Part shown: piece by piece, positions 1 to 5,795 of the stretch
Layout of the letters: each line of letters opens with the position of its first letter
Position numbering within the stretch: position 1 is the stretch's first letter
DNA from: Planctomycetota bacterium
GTDB taxonomy: Bacteria; Planctomycetota; Phycisphaerae; Phycisphaerales; SM1A02
Reading direction: 5' to 3'
DNA length: 7,571 nucleotides
Assembly: GCA_009926815.1 (NCBI GenBank)
Contig: RFOC01000098.1
Span: 1 to 7,571 of the forward strand
Notes under the pieces: generated by a model
Database searches by the model: none
Told to the model about the DNA's origin: nothing
What the model saw: the letters and a program-made list of their open reading frames with translations, nothing else
Program-made: the position numbers and the translations under genes

Positions 1-2
1 CA

Positions 3-29
3 GCCAAGGGCCCCCGTTGGGCCCTTGGC
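3..29 (-). terminator. Perfect hairpin downstream of the flgM-like gene, possible terminator
   Basis: An 11-bp perfect inverted repeat (GCCAAGGGCCC at 3-13, GGGCCCTTGGC at 19-29) encloses a 5-nt loop. It begins 27 bp past the stop of the minus-strand flgM-like gene, where an intrinsic terminator would sit. The window ends two bases beyond the stem, so a U-tract on the minus strand cannot be checked. On the plus strand no T-run follows. Confidence 0.6.
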
Positions 30-56
30 GATCGGTCTCGGGATGTCCTTCGGGTC

Positions 57-365
57 TCAGCCGCCCTCGATGTCGTCGAGCATGCGGAGCAGGGCCGCCC
101 GCAGGCGGTCCGGTGATTCGTAGATGCCATCGGCGATGGCCGCCTTGGCCGCCTCGACCTTGCCTTGACGGACATCCGGAAGCTGACGGAGACGCTCCAG
201 ATGCCTGGCGTGGTCGGACAGTTCGACCCGGTCCTGTCCCTGCATGCGCGAGGTCGCCTGGGTGCCTGGCGCCGCCGACGCGGCGGTGGCTTCCAGTTTC
301 ACCCGTCCGACGGACGAGGGCATGGGGGCTCCGGAATTGCCTGCGATGGGGTTCACTTCCGACAT
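57..365 (-). CDS. flgM: FlgM-like anti-sigma-28 factor
   Basis: This 102-residue protein has a disordered, Ala/Ser/Gly-rich N-terminal half (about 1-44). Its C-terminal half matches the FlgM core: a VELS segment at 47-50, a helix rich in Leu/Arg/His, then PDVR at 63-66, the KVEAAKAAIADGIY stretch at 69-82, and a final helix at 85-97. In this family the C-terminal helices bind and hold back the flagellar sigma factor sigma-28 (FliA) until the hook is complete, after which FlgM is exported. The length is close to the usual 90-110 residues. The ATG at 363-365 is supported by GGAG at 372-375 with 6-nt spacing. No other flagellar gene is visible, and what follows lies outside the window. A sigma-28 promoter upstream is not convincing. 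The call rests on the C-terminal motif. Action on a flagellar sigma factor is inferred from the family. Confidence 0.82.
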   Translation of the reverse strand: MSEVNPIAGNSGAPMPSSVGRVKLEATAASAAPGTQATSRMQGQDRVELSDHARHLERLRQLPDVRQGKVEAAKAAIADGIYESPDRLRAALLRMLDDIEGG

Positions 366-504
366 GACACACTCCGCACCGAGGTGGTCCAGATCCTTTG
401 GACCGACTCCGGCAACTGGCCTTCCGCGTCCTGCGGCAGGGATGGACTGGTGATCGCGAAACGCCGCGACCGCCGGGTAGCATCGGAATACCGAAGGCTA
501 GCGC
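366..504. other. Divergent intergenic region between flgM-like gene and five-gene operon
   Basis: About 140 bp separate the minus-strand flgM-like gene from the plus-strand operon, so promoters for both should lie here. On the plus strand TAGCAT at 478-483 is a possible -10 element about 21 bp before the TTG at 505, but no good -35 is seen. On the minus strand only the flgM Shine-Dalgarno GGAG (372-375) is clear. I see no RNA gene or operator repeat. Confidence 0.4.
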
Positions 505-1524
505 TTGAACGATTCCCGCACCAGTGCACATTTTCCCAAGGCCCGCATCCGCATGACCTTGGGACCCCTCCCGGGCCGTCCCCTCGGGGCGGTTTGGGCC
601 GTGCTGGCGCTGGTCCTTCAGGCTCCGGCGGCGGGCCAGACGGCTCCTGCCAAGCCGCCTTCCTCGCCTTCCCCCGAGGATCCCGGCCGCCAGCTCATGG
701 ATCCCGCCGAGGAGGTGGACGGCAATGCCTTCGAGCAGCGGCGGACCGTGCCCGGCGTGGGCATCCCGGGAGCCCCGGCGGGGGAGCGATCGAAGCCCAC
801 CAAGCCCGGTGAACCGGCACCGGCCCAGCCCGGGCAGGGCCGCTGGGGGGTGGTGTTGGCCACCTTCGGCGATGACGGTCACGAGAAGGTGGCGGGCATG
901 GCCCGCGATCGCTTCGCCCAGGCCTATCCGGAACTGGCCGAGGCGTACGTTCGCAGCACGCCCCGGGGATCCGTGGTCATGGTGGGCCAGTTCGCCGGGC
1001 CCCAGGATCCGGCGGCCAAGGCCGTCCTGGAGAAGGTGAAGGAACTCTCGCCGGATGGCCGCGCCAAGCCCTTCGCCCGCGTCTACCTGAGCCGAGTGCA
1101 GACCAGCAGTGAACCCTCGGGGCCCCTGGACCTGGCCAACGCGCGCCGTCGGTTCCCCAAGGTCAACCCGCTCTTCACGGTGCAGGTGGCCATGTGGAGC
1201 GACTTCGAGAGCAACACGCTCAGCATGGACGAGATCCGCGCCAAGGCCGAGGCCCATGCGCGCATGCTTCGCATGAAGGGCGAGGACGCCTGGGTGCGGC
1301 ATGACGAGGACAAGCGAACCAGCATCGTCACCGTGGGGGTCTTCGACAGCACGGCCTACGACCCGCGGAGCACGCTCTTCAGCCCGCCCGTGGAACGCAT
1401 CTTCCGCCAGCACCCGACCATGCTGGTCAACGGCGAGGAACTGCTCCAGCCGCCGCAGAAGGGTTCGCCTCCGGGCACGCCGCCTCTGCCGCAGCCCGCG
1501 GTGCTGATCGAGATCCCGCCATGA
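505..1524 (+). CDS. Secreted protein with two SPOR-like repeats
   Basis: This 339-residue protein has an N-terminal hydrophobic segment (about 28-40, ending APAAGQ at 40-45) that looks like a signal peptide. No lipobox cysteine is present. A Pro/Ala/Lys-rich linker runs to about 112. Two segments then resemble SPOR domains, small beta-alpha-beta folds that bind denuded peptidoglycan. One is about 113-195 (starts RWGVVLATF, later VVMVGQF). The other is about 224-282 (starts FTVQVAMWSD, ends VTVGVFDS, with a helix of alternating Ala/Arg/Leu between). The tail is Pro-rich. A role in the envelope or at peptidoglycan is inferred from this shape. No named family is certain. Start: TTG 505 has GAAGG 7 nt upstream. 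ATG 553 gives a shorter, more usual signal peptide but only a distant AAGG, so it is a real alternative. It is the first gene of the operon and its stop overlaps holB (ATGA). Confidence 0.72.
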   Translation: MNDSRTSAHFPKARIRMTLGPLPGRPLGAVWAVLALVLQAPAAGQTAPAKPPSSPSPEDPGRQLMDPAEEVDGNAFEQRRTVPGVGIPGAPAGERSKPTKPGEPAPAQPGQGRWGVVLATFGDDGHEKVAGMARDRFAQAYPELAEAYVRSTPRGSVVMVGQFAGPQDPAAKAVLEKVKELSPDGRAKPFARVYLSRVQTSSEPSGPLDLANARRRFPKVNPLFTVQVAMWSDFESNTLSMDEIRAKAEAHARMLRMKGEDAWVRHDEDKRTSIVTVGVFDSTAYDPRSTLFSPPVERIFRQHPTMLVNGEELLQPPQKGSPPGTPPLPQPAVLIEIPP

Positions 1525-2636
1525 GCCGGCTCCTCTCGCCGTTGCTGGGCCAGTCGGGTGCGGTGCGGGCCCTGGGTCGCGCGCTGGCGGGCGGACGCGT
1601 GCATCACGCCTGGATCCTGCATGGGCCGCGCGGCGTGGGCAAGATGCTCGCGGCGAGGCTCTTCGCGGGTCTGGTGCTCGATCCCGCCGCAGGTCCGGCG
1701 GAGCGGGAGGCGCTGGCCCCGCCATCAGGCACGGAGGAGGGCGAACTGCTCCGGGCCGGCACGCACCCGGACTTCACGGTCATCCACAAGGAGCTGGCTC
1801 GTCACAGCGCCAACCGCGAGTTGCGCGAGCGCAAGCAGCTCAACATTCCGCTCGACCTGCTGCGCGAGACGCTCATCGGAGGCACCGATGGCGAGGGGCG
1901 CATGCATGACGCGGCGGCCTTCCGGACGGCCTCGCGCGGCCAGGGCAAGGTGTTCGTGATCGACGAGGCGGAACTGCTGGAGGCCGAGGCCCAGAATGCG
2001 CTGCTCAAGACCCTGGAGGAGCCGCCGCCGCGCACCTACATCCTGCTGCTGACCACGCGTCTGGACCGTCTGCTGCCCACCATCCGGAGTCGTGGCCAGC
2101 AGGTGGCCTTCGGCCCCCTGGATCCCGCGGGCATGCAGGCCTGGCTCGCTCGTGGCGAACTGGCCTGCGGTGGCGCGGAGCGAGATTGGATCCTGCAGTT
2201 CGCCGAGGGCAGCCCGGGCGCGGCGATGAGCGCGGCGGAGCAGGGACTCCACGCGTGGTGGGGCGACTTCCAGCCCGACTTCGCGCGCATGGACCGAGGC
2301 GCGTTCCCGGGTGGGCTGGCGGAGCGGCTGCATGACCGGGCGGCGGACCTGGCGGAGACCATCGTGAAGGCGAACGAGTACGCCAGCAAGGAGGCCGCGA
2401 ACCGCCTGGGGTTGGCCATCGTGGCGCGCATGGCGGGGCTGCACCTGCGGCAACGCCTCGCGGCGGCCTCGCTGGCCGATGACGCGGCGGGCATGGCGCA
2501 TGCGCTGGGTGCCATCGAGTGCATCGAGCGATTCGACGAGAACGTGCGCGGCAACGTGAATCCCCGGCTGGCCCTGGCCGCCCTGGTGGCCGAGTGGACG
2601 GACGCGGCACGCGGCGCCGCCGGCGTCACGCGATGA
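1521..2636 (+). CDS. holB: DNA polymerase III subunit delta prime
   Basis: This 371-residue AAA+ clamp-loader subunit is the part of the DNA polymerase III holoenzyme that helps load the beta clamp. The N-terminus has the usual LLGQ...A (8-11), HAWILHGP (29-36) and a Walker A-like GPRGVGKM at 35-42. The Walker B region is VFVIDEAELL at 144-153, followed by QNALLKTLEEPP at 158-169, TT at 178-179 and IRSRGQ at 188-193. These are diagnostic of delta prime/gamma proteins. Three features point to delta prime rather than the ATPase gamma/tau: Met42 replaces the Walker A Thr/Ser, the sensor-1-side SRC is SRG, and the C-terminus is short with no tau extension. The four zinc-binding cysteines usually found after Walker A are missing: residues 43-142 have no Cys. 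Start ATG 1521 overlaps the preceding stop as ATGA, and the stop overlaps the next start the same way, so translation is probably coupled. Confidence 0.92.
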   Translation: MSRLLSPLLGQSGAVRALGRALAGGRVHHAWILHGPRGVGKMLAARLFAGLVLDPAAGPAEREALAPPSGTEEGELLRAGTHPDFTVIHKELARHSANRELRERKQLNIPLDLLRETLIGGTDGEGRMHDAAAFRTASRGQGKVFVIDEAELLEAEAQNALLKTLEEPPPRTYILLLTTRLDRLLPTIRSRGQQVAFGPLDPAGMQAWLARGELACGGAERDWILQFAEGSPGAAMSAAEQGLHAWWGDFQPDFARMDRGAFPGGLAERLHDRAADLAETIVKANEYASKEAANRLGLAIVARMAGLHLRQRLAAASLADDAAGMAHALGAIECIERFDENVRGNVNPRLALAALVAEWTDAARGAAGVTR

Positions 2637-3136
2637 GCGGCGCTCCGCTGGAGATCGAGCGGGTCTGGCTGCTCACGGCGCCGCCCAGCCTGCCGGCCCA
2701 CGCCCAGATCTGGACCATCGAGCAGGGCTACCTGCCGGACCACGGCACGGATGATCCGGATGGTGCGGAGGGTCGTCTCCGTCGGATCGAGCATCCGGAC
2801 CGGAGCGTGACGCTCCTGCACACCGTGAAGCGAGGCACCGGCGTGGTGCGTCAGGAGATCGAGCGCGACCTGACATCGATGGACTTCGAGCGGCTGTGGC
2901 CACGCACGGCGGGTCGACGGGTGCGCAAGATCCGGCACCGCGTCCGCGAGGGCGAACTCACGTGGGAAGTGGACCAATTCCTCGATTGGCCGCTCTGGAT
3001 GGCCGAGGTCGAGCTGCCCTCGGAGGACCATCCCGTGCCCATTCCACCGTGGCTCGGGCCGGTGCTTGGCCAGGAGGTCAGCACCGACCCGCGTTGGCGG
3101 AACTTCGCCCTGGCCCTCCATGGCCCGCCGCGGTGA
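2633..3136 (+). CDS. CYTH domain protein (triphosphate tunnel metalloenzyme)
   Basis: This 167-residue protein consists of a single CYTH domain. The family (adenylate cyclase class IV, thiamine triphosphatase and inorganic tripolyphosphatase) binds triphosphates in a beta-barrel tunnel with a divalent metal. Visible motifs, in order, are EIERVWLL at 7-14, QGYL at 31-34, RLRR at 48-51, K66, RQEIE at 73-77, KIRHR at 99-103, WEVDQF at 111-116, AEVEL at 124-128, and WLG...EVSTDPRWRN at 140-156. Nearly every family landmark is present, but the signature ExExK reads EIERV, so the Lys is Val11. The substrate cannot be named. A bacterial tripolyphosphatase is the usual guess for short stand-alone members. 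The start at 2633 gives an ATGA overlap with holB and puts the ExE motif near the N-terminus as in the family. A longer in-frame start at 2519 would only add Arg-rich sequence that is read inside holB. Confidence 0.88.
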   Translation: MSGAPLEIERVWLLTAPPSLPAHAQIWTIEQGYLPDHGTDDPDGAEGRLRRIEHPDRSVTLLHTVKRGTGVVRQEIERDLTSMDFERLWPRTAGRRVRKIRHRVREGELTWEVDQFLDWPLWMAEVELPSEDHPVPIPPWLGPVLGQEVSTDPRWRNFALALHGPPR

Positions 3137-3160
3137 AATGGGCCAAATCCTGCGGCCTGC

Positions 3161-3166
3161 TACCAT
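3161..3166 (+). promoter_or_regulatory. Possible -10 element of an internal promoter before atpC
   Basis: TGCTACCAT (TG at 3158-3159, hexamer TACCAT at 3161-3166) resembles an extended -10 box, with 4 of 6 bases matching TATAAT. It lies 20 bp before the atpC start, in the only real gap of the operon (3137-3185). No recognisable -35 lies 16-18 bp upstream. This could allow atpC and scpB to be transcribed apart from holB. Weak evidence. Confidence 0.3.
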
Positions 3167-3185
3167 TCCGCCCTTCGAGGCACCC

Positions 3186-3602
3186 ATGGCCAACACACTC
3201 CGCTGCTCCGTCGTCACCCCCTCCAGCGTCGCCCTCGACGCGGAAGCCACCTACGTCTCCTTCCAGGCCTTCGACGGCCAGAAGGGCGTCATGCCCGGGG
3301 CCAGCCCGTTCCTGACCCGACTGGGCACCGGCATGCTCACGGTGAATGGCGCCAAGGGCAGCACCACCATGGTCGTGGATGGCGGCTTCGCCCAGATGCA
3401 GGGTGACACGCTCACGCTGCTGGCGGACAGTGCCATCGCGGCCGAGTCCATCGATGGCAAGTCCGCGGTGACCGAGCTTCAGCAGGCCAACGTGAAGGCG
3501 GTCAGTGGCGCGGGCACGACGCCCGCGGCCCGCGAGACCGCCGAGCGCGCCCAGGCTCTCGCCCAAGCCAAGGTCGCGGCCAGCCGCGGCCGCAGGAACT
3601 GA
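3186..3602 (+). CDS. atpC: F1 ATP synthase subunit epsilon
   Basis: This 138-residue protein has the usual length and layout of F1 epsilon. An N-terminal beta-sandwich (1-87) starts LRCSVVTPSSVALD and includes the family stretches GQKGVMPGASPFLT (31-44), GTGMLTV (47-53), the GGFAQM loop (66-71) and DTLTLLADSA (74-83). A C-terminal Ala-rich helical region (about 111-133) corresponds to the regulatory helix pair. Epsilon joins the gamma stalk to the c-ring of the ATP synthase at the membrane and can inhibit ATP hydrolysis. Start ATG 3186 has GAGG at 3177-3180 with 5-nt spacing and gives the canonical N-terminus. Longer in-frame starts (3066, 3123) would add unrelated residues overlapping the CYTH gene. 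It lies 49 bp after the CYTH gene and 10 bp before scpB. The usual atpD neighbour is absent. Confidence 0.9.
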   Translation: MANTLRCSVVTPSSVALDAEATYVSFQAFDGQKGVMPGASPFLTRLGTGMLTVNGAKGSTTMVVDGGFAQMQGDTLTLLADSAIAAESIDGKSAVTELQQANVKAVSGAGTTPAARETAERAQALAQAKVAASRGRRN

Positions 3603-3612
3603 TCCAGCTTCA

Positions 3613-4239
3613 ATGAGCGGCACGGAAGCCACCGAAGCGATGGAAGGCGTGCAGGCCCCGCAGGCCGAGCCGCCGGCCGTCCCGTGTGCCGACCAGCCGC
3701 TGGGCCTTCGAGTGGAGGCGGTGCTGCTGACCAACGATCGCCCCGTCACCGAACAGAAGCTGGTGGAGATGCTGGGATTGAAGGTCACCGGCAAGGGCAA
3801 GGATTCCGCGGCCGCGCAGGTGCGCGAGGCCATCGAGTCGCTCAACGCCCAGTATCAGTCGCAGGGTCGCGCGTTCCGGATCGAGCGCTTGGCTGGTGGG
3901 TTCCAGCTGCTCACGCTGCCCGCCTTTGGTCCTCTGCTCGCCCGGGTTCGGGGTCTGCGAGCCCAGGGCCGCCTCACGCCCGCGGCACTCGAGACGCTGG
4001 CCATCATCGCCTATCGACAGCCGCTGCTTCGATCCGAACTCGAGGCCATCCGCGGCGTGGCGTGCGGCGAGGTGCTCAAGAGCCTGCTTGAGCGGCGGCT
4101 GATCCGGATCACCGGACGGGCCGAGGAACTGGGCCGCCCCATGCTCTACGGAACCACCACGGAATTCCTGAAGGTGTTCGGCCTCTCGCGCATCGAGGAC
4201 CTTCCCCAGGCGAAGGAACTGAAGGCACCCAAGGGCTGA
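3613..4239 (+). CDS. scpB: Segregation and condensation protein B
   Basis: This 208-residue ScpB is the winged-helix kleisin-binding subunit of the SMC-ScpA-ScpB condensin that compacts and helps separate chromosomes. After a variable N-terminus (1-30) come VEAVLLTNDRPVTEQKL, the GGFQLLTLPAF motif near residue 95, RLTPAALETLAIIAYRQP at 120-137, and the ScpB hallmark GRPMLYGTT at 174-182. Those last two motifs are nearly invariant in the family, so the call is firm. The ATG at 3613 lies 10 bp after the atpC stop. The nearest purine run, AGGA at 3594-3597, is 15 nt away, so initiation probably depends on coupling to atpC. An alternative in-frame start at 3505 would lie inside atpC. scpA is not adjacent within this window. 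It is the last gene of the operon and is followed by a terminator hairpin. Confidence 0.95.
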   Translation: MSGTEATEAMEGVQAPQAEPPAVPCADQPLGLRVEAVLLTNDRPVTEQKLVEMLGLKVTGKGKDSAAAQVREAIESLNAQYQSQGRAFRIERLAGGFQLLTLPAFGPLLARVRGLRAQGRLTPAALETLAIIAYRQPLLRSELEAIRGVACGEVLKSLLERRLIRITGRAEELGRPMLYGTTTEFLKVFGLSRIEDLPQAKELKAPKG

Positions 4240-4273
4240 AAAACGATCCGAGCCTTCTCGAAGGAAGGCTCGG
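4239..4273 (-). terminator. Hairpin terminator between convergent genes
   Basis: CCGAGCCTTC (4248-4257) and GAAGGCTCGG (4264-4273) form a 10-bp perfect stem with a 6-nt loop, between the scpB stop and the minus-strand PEP-CTERM gene. Five A residues at 4239-4243 become a U-tract after the stem on the minus strand. The intrinsic terminator shape is therefore best for the minus-strand gene. The same hairpin ends just past scpB and may act on both strands, though the plus side lacks a T-run. Confidence 0.78.
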
Positions 4274-4340
4274 GTCGCAACGGGGAGTGGTTCACTTCCG
4301 ATCGCGGCGCTCCCTGGCACCAGCGACCGAGGTCTCGAAA

Positions 4341-5072
4341 TCAGGCGTTCGATCGCCTCCGGCCGCTCATGCCCAGGCCAGTGGCTGCCGCCAGGATGGC
4401 GAGCGCGCCAGGCGCGGGCACCACGGTGCCGCTCCAGAGGCCGGAGAACTGCACGGTGCTGTAGCCGGACAGCGTGAACTGCATCCGGTAGCCCACGGTC
4501 TGCACGTTGGGGCCGTTGGGGATGAGTCCCGTCCAGGTGTTGCTGGCTGGTCCGAAGAAGGTGGTCGAGGTGGTGGTCGGCACGACCGGATTCAGCGAGA
4601 CCTTGGTCACGCCGTTGATCTGACCCTGCCACAGGCTTGGAGCCGCTGACGTCAGGGACGCCGTGCCACCGCGATCCGACGTGAGCGTGCCCGAGAGGTT
4701 GGCGAAGCAGCTGAGCTGGTTGGCACCTGCACTGGCCGTGACCGGCGAGTCGAAGGCCACCACGATGTCGAAGGTTCGGCTGGTCGCCCCGGCATTGGTG
4801 ATGGTGAAGCCGTTGGTGATGAAGGTGGCTCCAGGCAGGGCACCCGTGTCATCACCCACCAGGTCCCAGTCGATGAACCACGATCGGCTTGGGCCCGCAG
4901 TCAGGCCACCGACGTAGTTGTAGCGACCCGGATCGTCCGTGGGCAGGCCGTTGGAAAGGTTGGTCTGTGTGGCGAAGCCCGTCACCGAGGCGGCCACGGT
5001 GAGGAGCGGTCCCGCAAGGGCGCTCGTGGTGAGCCCGATGGTCAGGGCTGGCAGAATGGAATAGGCGTGCAT
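4341..5072 (-). CDS. Secreted PEP-CTERM-like protein, downstream member of a pair
   Basis: This 243-residue protein has an N-terminal hydrophobic signal-like segment (1-20, ending SALA|GP) that lacks a basic n-region. Its middle is rich in Thr/Ser/Gly/Asn and predicted beta-strands. The C-terminal tail is VPAPG at 218-222, a hydrophobic stretch (223-234), then RRR at 238-240. This is the tripartite PEP-CTERM sorting signal, in a PAP variant. In that family the protein is exported, then cut and anchored or released by an exosortase, often into matrix or outer surface. No catalytic motif is seen. The start at 5072 is set by AAGGAG at 5081-5086. The longer TTG at 5132 would translate the Shine-Dalgarno region. 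Blocks of its sequence align with the gene upstream at 5184-5795, so the two are probably paralogues. Function unknown. Confidence 0.83.
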   Translation of the reverse strand: MHAYSILPALTIGLTTSALAGPLLTVAASVTGFATQTNLSNGLPTDDPGRYNYVGGLTAGPSRSWFIDWDLVGDDTGALPGATFITNGFTITNAGATSRTFDIVVAFDSPVTASAGANQLSCFANLSGTLTSDRGGTASLTSAAPSLWQGQINGVTKVSLNPVVPTTTSTTFFGPASNTWTGLIPNGPNVQTVGYRMQFTLSGYSTVQFSGLWSGTVVPAPGALAILAAATGLGMSGRRRSNA

Positions 5073-5080
5073 CTTTCCCT

Positions 5081-5086
5081 CTCCTT
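5081..5086 (-). promoter_or_regulatory. Strong Shine-Dalgarno that fixes the 5072 start
   Basis: Read on the minus strand this is AAGGAG, 8 nt before the ATG at 5072. It is the best ribosome site in the window. It lies inside the open reading frame that would start at the TTG at 5132, which argues for the internal ATG as the real start. Confidence 0.75.
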
Positions 5087-5092
5087 GATTTG

Positions 5093-5122
5093 GATTCGCC
5101 TCAGCGAGCGCTGGTGCGAATC
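5093..5122 (-). promoter_or_regulatory. Imperfect hairpin in the leader of the downstream PEP-CTERM-like gene
   Basis: GATTCGC (5093-5099) pairs with GCGAATC (5116-5122). Inside this, CAGC (5102-5105) pairs with GCTG (5110-5113) around a GAGC loop, with two mismatched bases on each side between the stems. The structure sits 6 bp upstream of the Shine-Dalgarno AAGGAG and about 60 bp after the stop of the preceding gene. It could be a 5' UTR stabiliser, a translation control or a weak terminator. No U-tract follows on the minus strand. Confidence 0.4.
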
Positions 5123-5183
5123 GACAGTCCAAGGTCGGTTCCAGACGCGGAATGAAAAGCCGCCATCATGGAAAAGACCCGGA

Positions 5184-5795
5184 TCAATCGTTCTCGGTCC
5201 TCCGACGGTTGCGGCCCCGGATGCCCGCGGCCAGACCCAGAAGGGCGGCCGAACCTGGTCCGGGGACTGCTGACATGTCCACCACGTTGAAATGCCCTGA
5301 AACGGCGGCCTGGTCACCAGCCGAGAGCACGAACTCGAACCGGACCCGGATCTCGTCGCCGATCTTCACGGACGAGGCCAGGACTTCAGGTGCGGTCTCG
5401 GTGCCAAAGGCGGCCGTGAAGAAGTTCTGCTGATTGGCTGCGGCCGAGAGCTGGAAACTGCCCGCGGGGCCTCCAGAAGTGGAGGGCACGAAGGACTTCA
5501 CCCGGGTGGAGCCGAGCCAGCCCGAATAAAGGTCTCCGGCCACCGTGGAGGCAGCCATGACGCCGTTCCGGTTGAAATCGCTGACGACCAGCGAGAAGGA
5601 GCCAAAGATCCCAGCCGAGTCGATGTTCTCGGACGCAGTGATCGAGGCCTCGTAGACGAAGGTTTGAGCAGTGCTTCGGGTGTTGGTGACAACCTTGGAC
5701 ACCGAAACCACAGCGGCGCTGGCTGACCCGGCAAGCCCCACGACGGAGGCAAGCGACAGCAGACCGATTCCCGCTCTTCGATGATGAGTTCCCAT
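5184..5795 (-). CDS. Secreted PEP-CTERM-like protein, upstream member of a pair
   Basis: This 203-residue protein has a clear signal peptide: MGTHHRR, a hydrophobic core at 8-22, and SASA|A cleavage near 27. The body is rich in Ser, Ala, Val and Thr and looks like a beta-sandwich. It ends with VPGPG at 177-181, a hydrophobic stretch (182-190), then RNRRR at 195-199, a PEP-CTERM-type anchor variant. The start at 5795 is backed by GGAGG at 5803-5807 with 7-nt spacing. A GTG at 5816 would add seven residues and is less likely. Stretches align with the next gene: TNTRSTAQTF (37-46) with TNAGATSRTF, a following block at 68-106, and IRVRFEFVLSAGD (149-161) with its C-terminal strand region. No enzyme motif is seen. 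Surface or extracellular location is inferred from the family. No exosortase gene is in the window. Confidence 0.83.
   Translation of the reverse strand: MGTHHRRAGIGLLSLASVVGLAGSASAAVVSVSKVVTNTRSTAQTFVYEASITASENIDSAGIFGSFSLVVSDFNRNGVMAASTVAGDLYSGWLGSTRVKSFVPSTSGGPAGSFQLSAAANQQNFFTAAFGTETAPEVLASSVKIGDEIRVRFEFVLSAGDQAAVSGHFNVVDMSAVPGPGSAALLGLAAGIRGRNRRRTEND

Noticed and set aside
376..505. Sigma-28 promoter for the flgM-like gene
   Set aside because: CCGAT with a TCAA upstream on the minus strand was examined, but spacing (17 instead of 15) and the flanking bases do not fit the consensus.
2519..2632. Long N-terminal extension of the CYTH protein
   Set aside because: The extension is Arg-rich and is read inside holB in another frame. 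The ATGA overlap at 2633 places the ExE motif correctly.
3066..3185. Upstream starts of the atpC frame
   Set aside because: They overlap the CYTH gene and add non-family residues. ATG 3186 has GAGG and the canonical epsilon N-terminus.
2036..3250. Long open frame of 404 codons on the minus strand
   Set aside because: It lies opposite holB, the CYTH gene and the atpC start, all with strong family motifs. Its Arg/Ala/Ser-rich sequence has no recognisable domain and is typical of a shadow frame in GC-rich DNA.
3610..4632. Minus-strand open frame of 340 codons
   Set aside because: It is opposite scpB and runs across the terminator hairpin into the PEP-CTERM-like gene. No family motif is visible.
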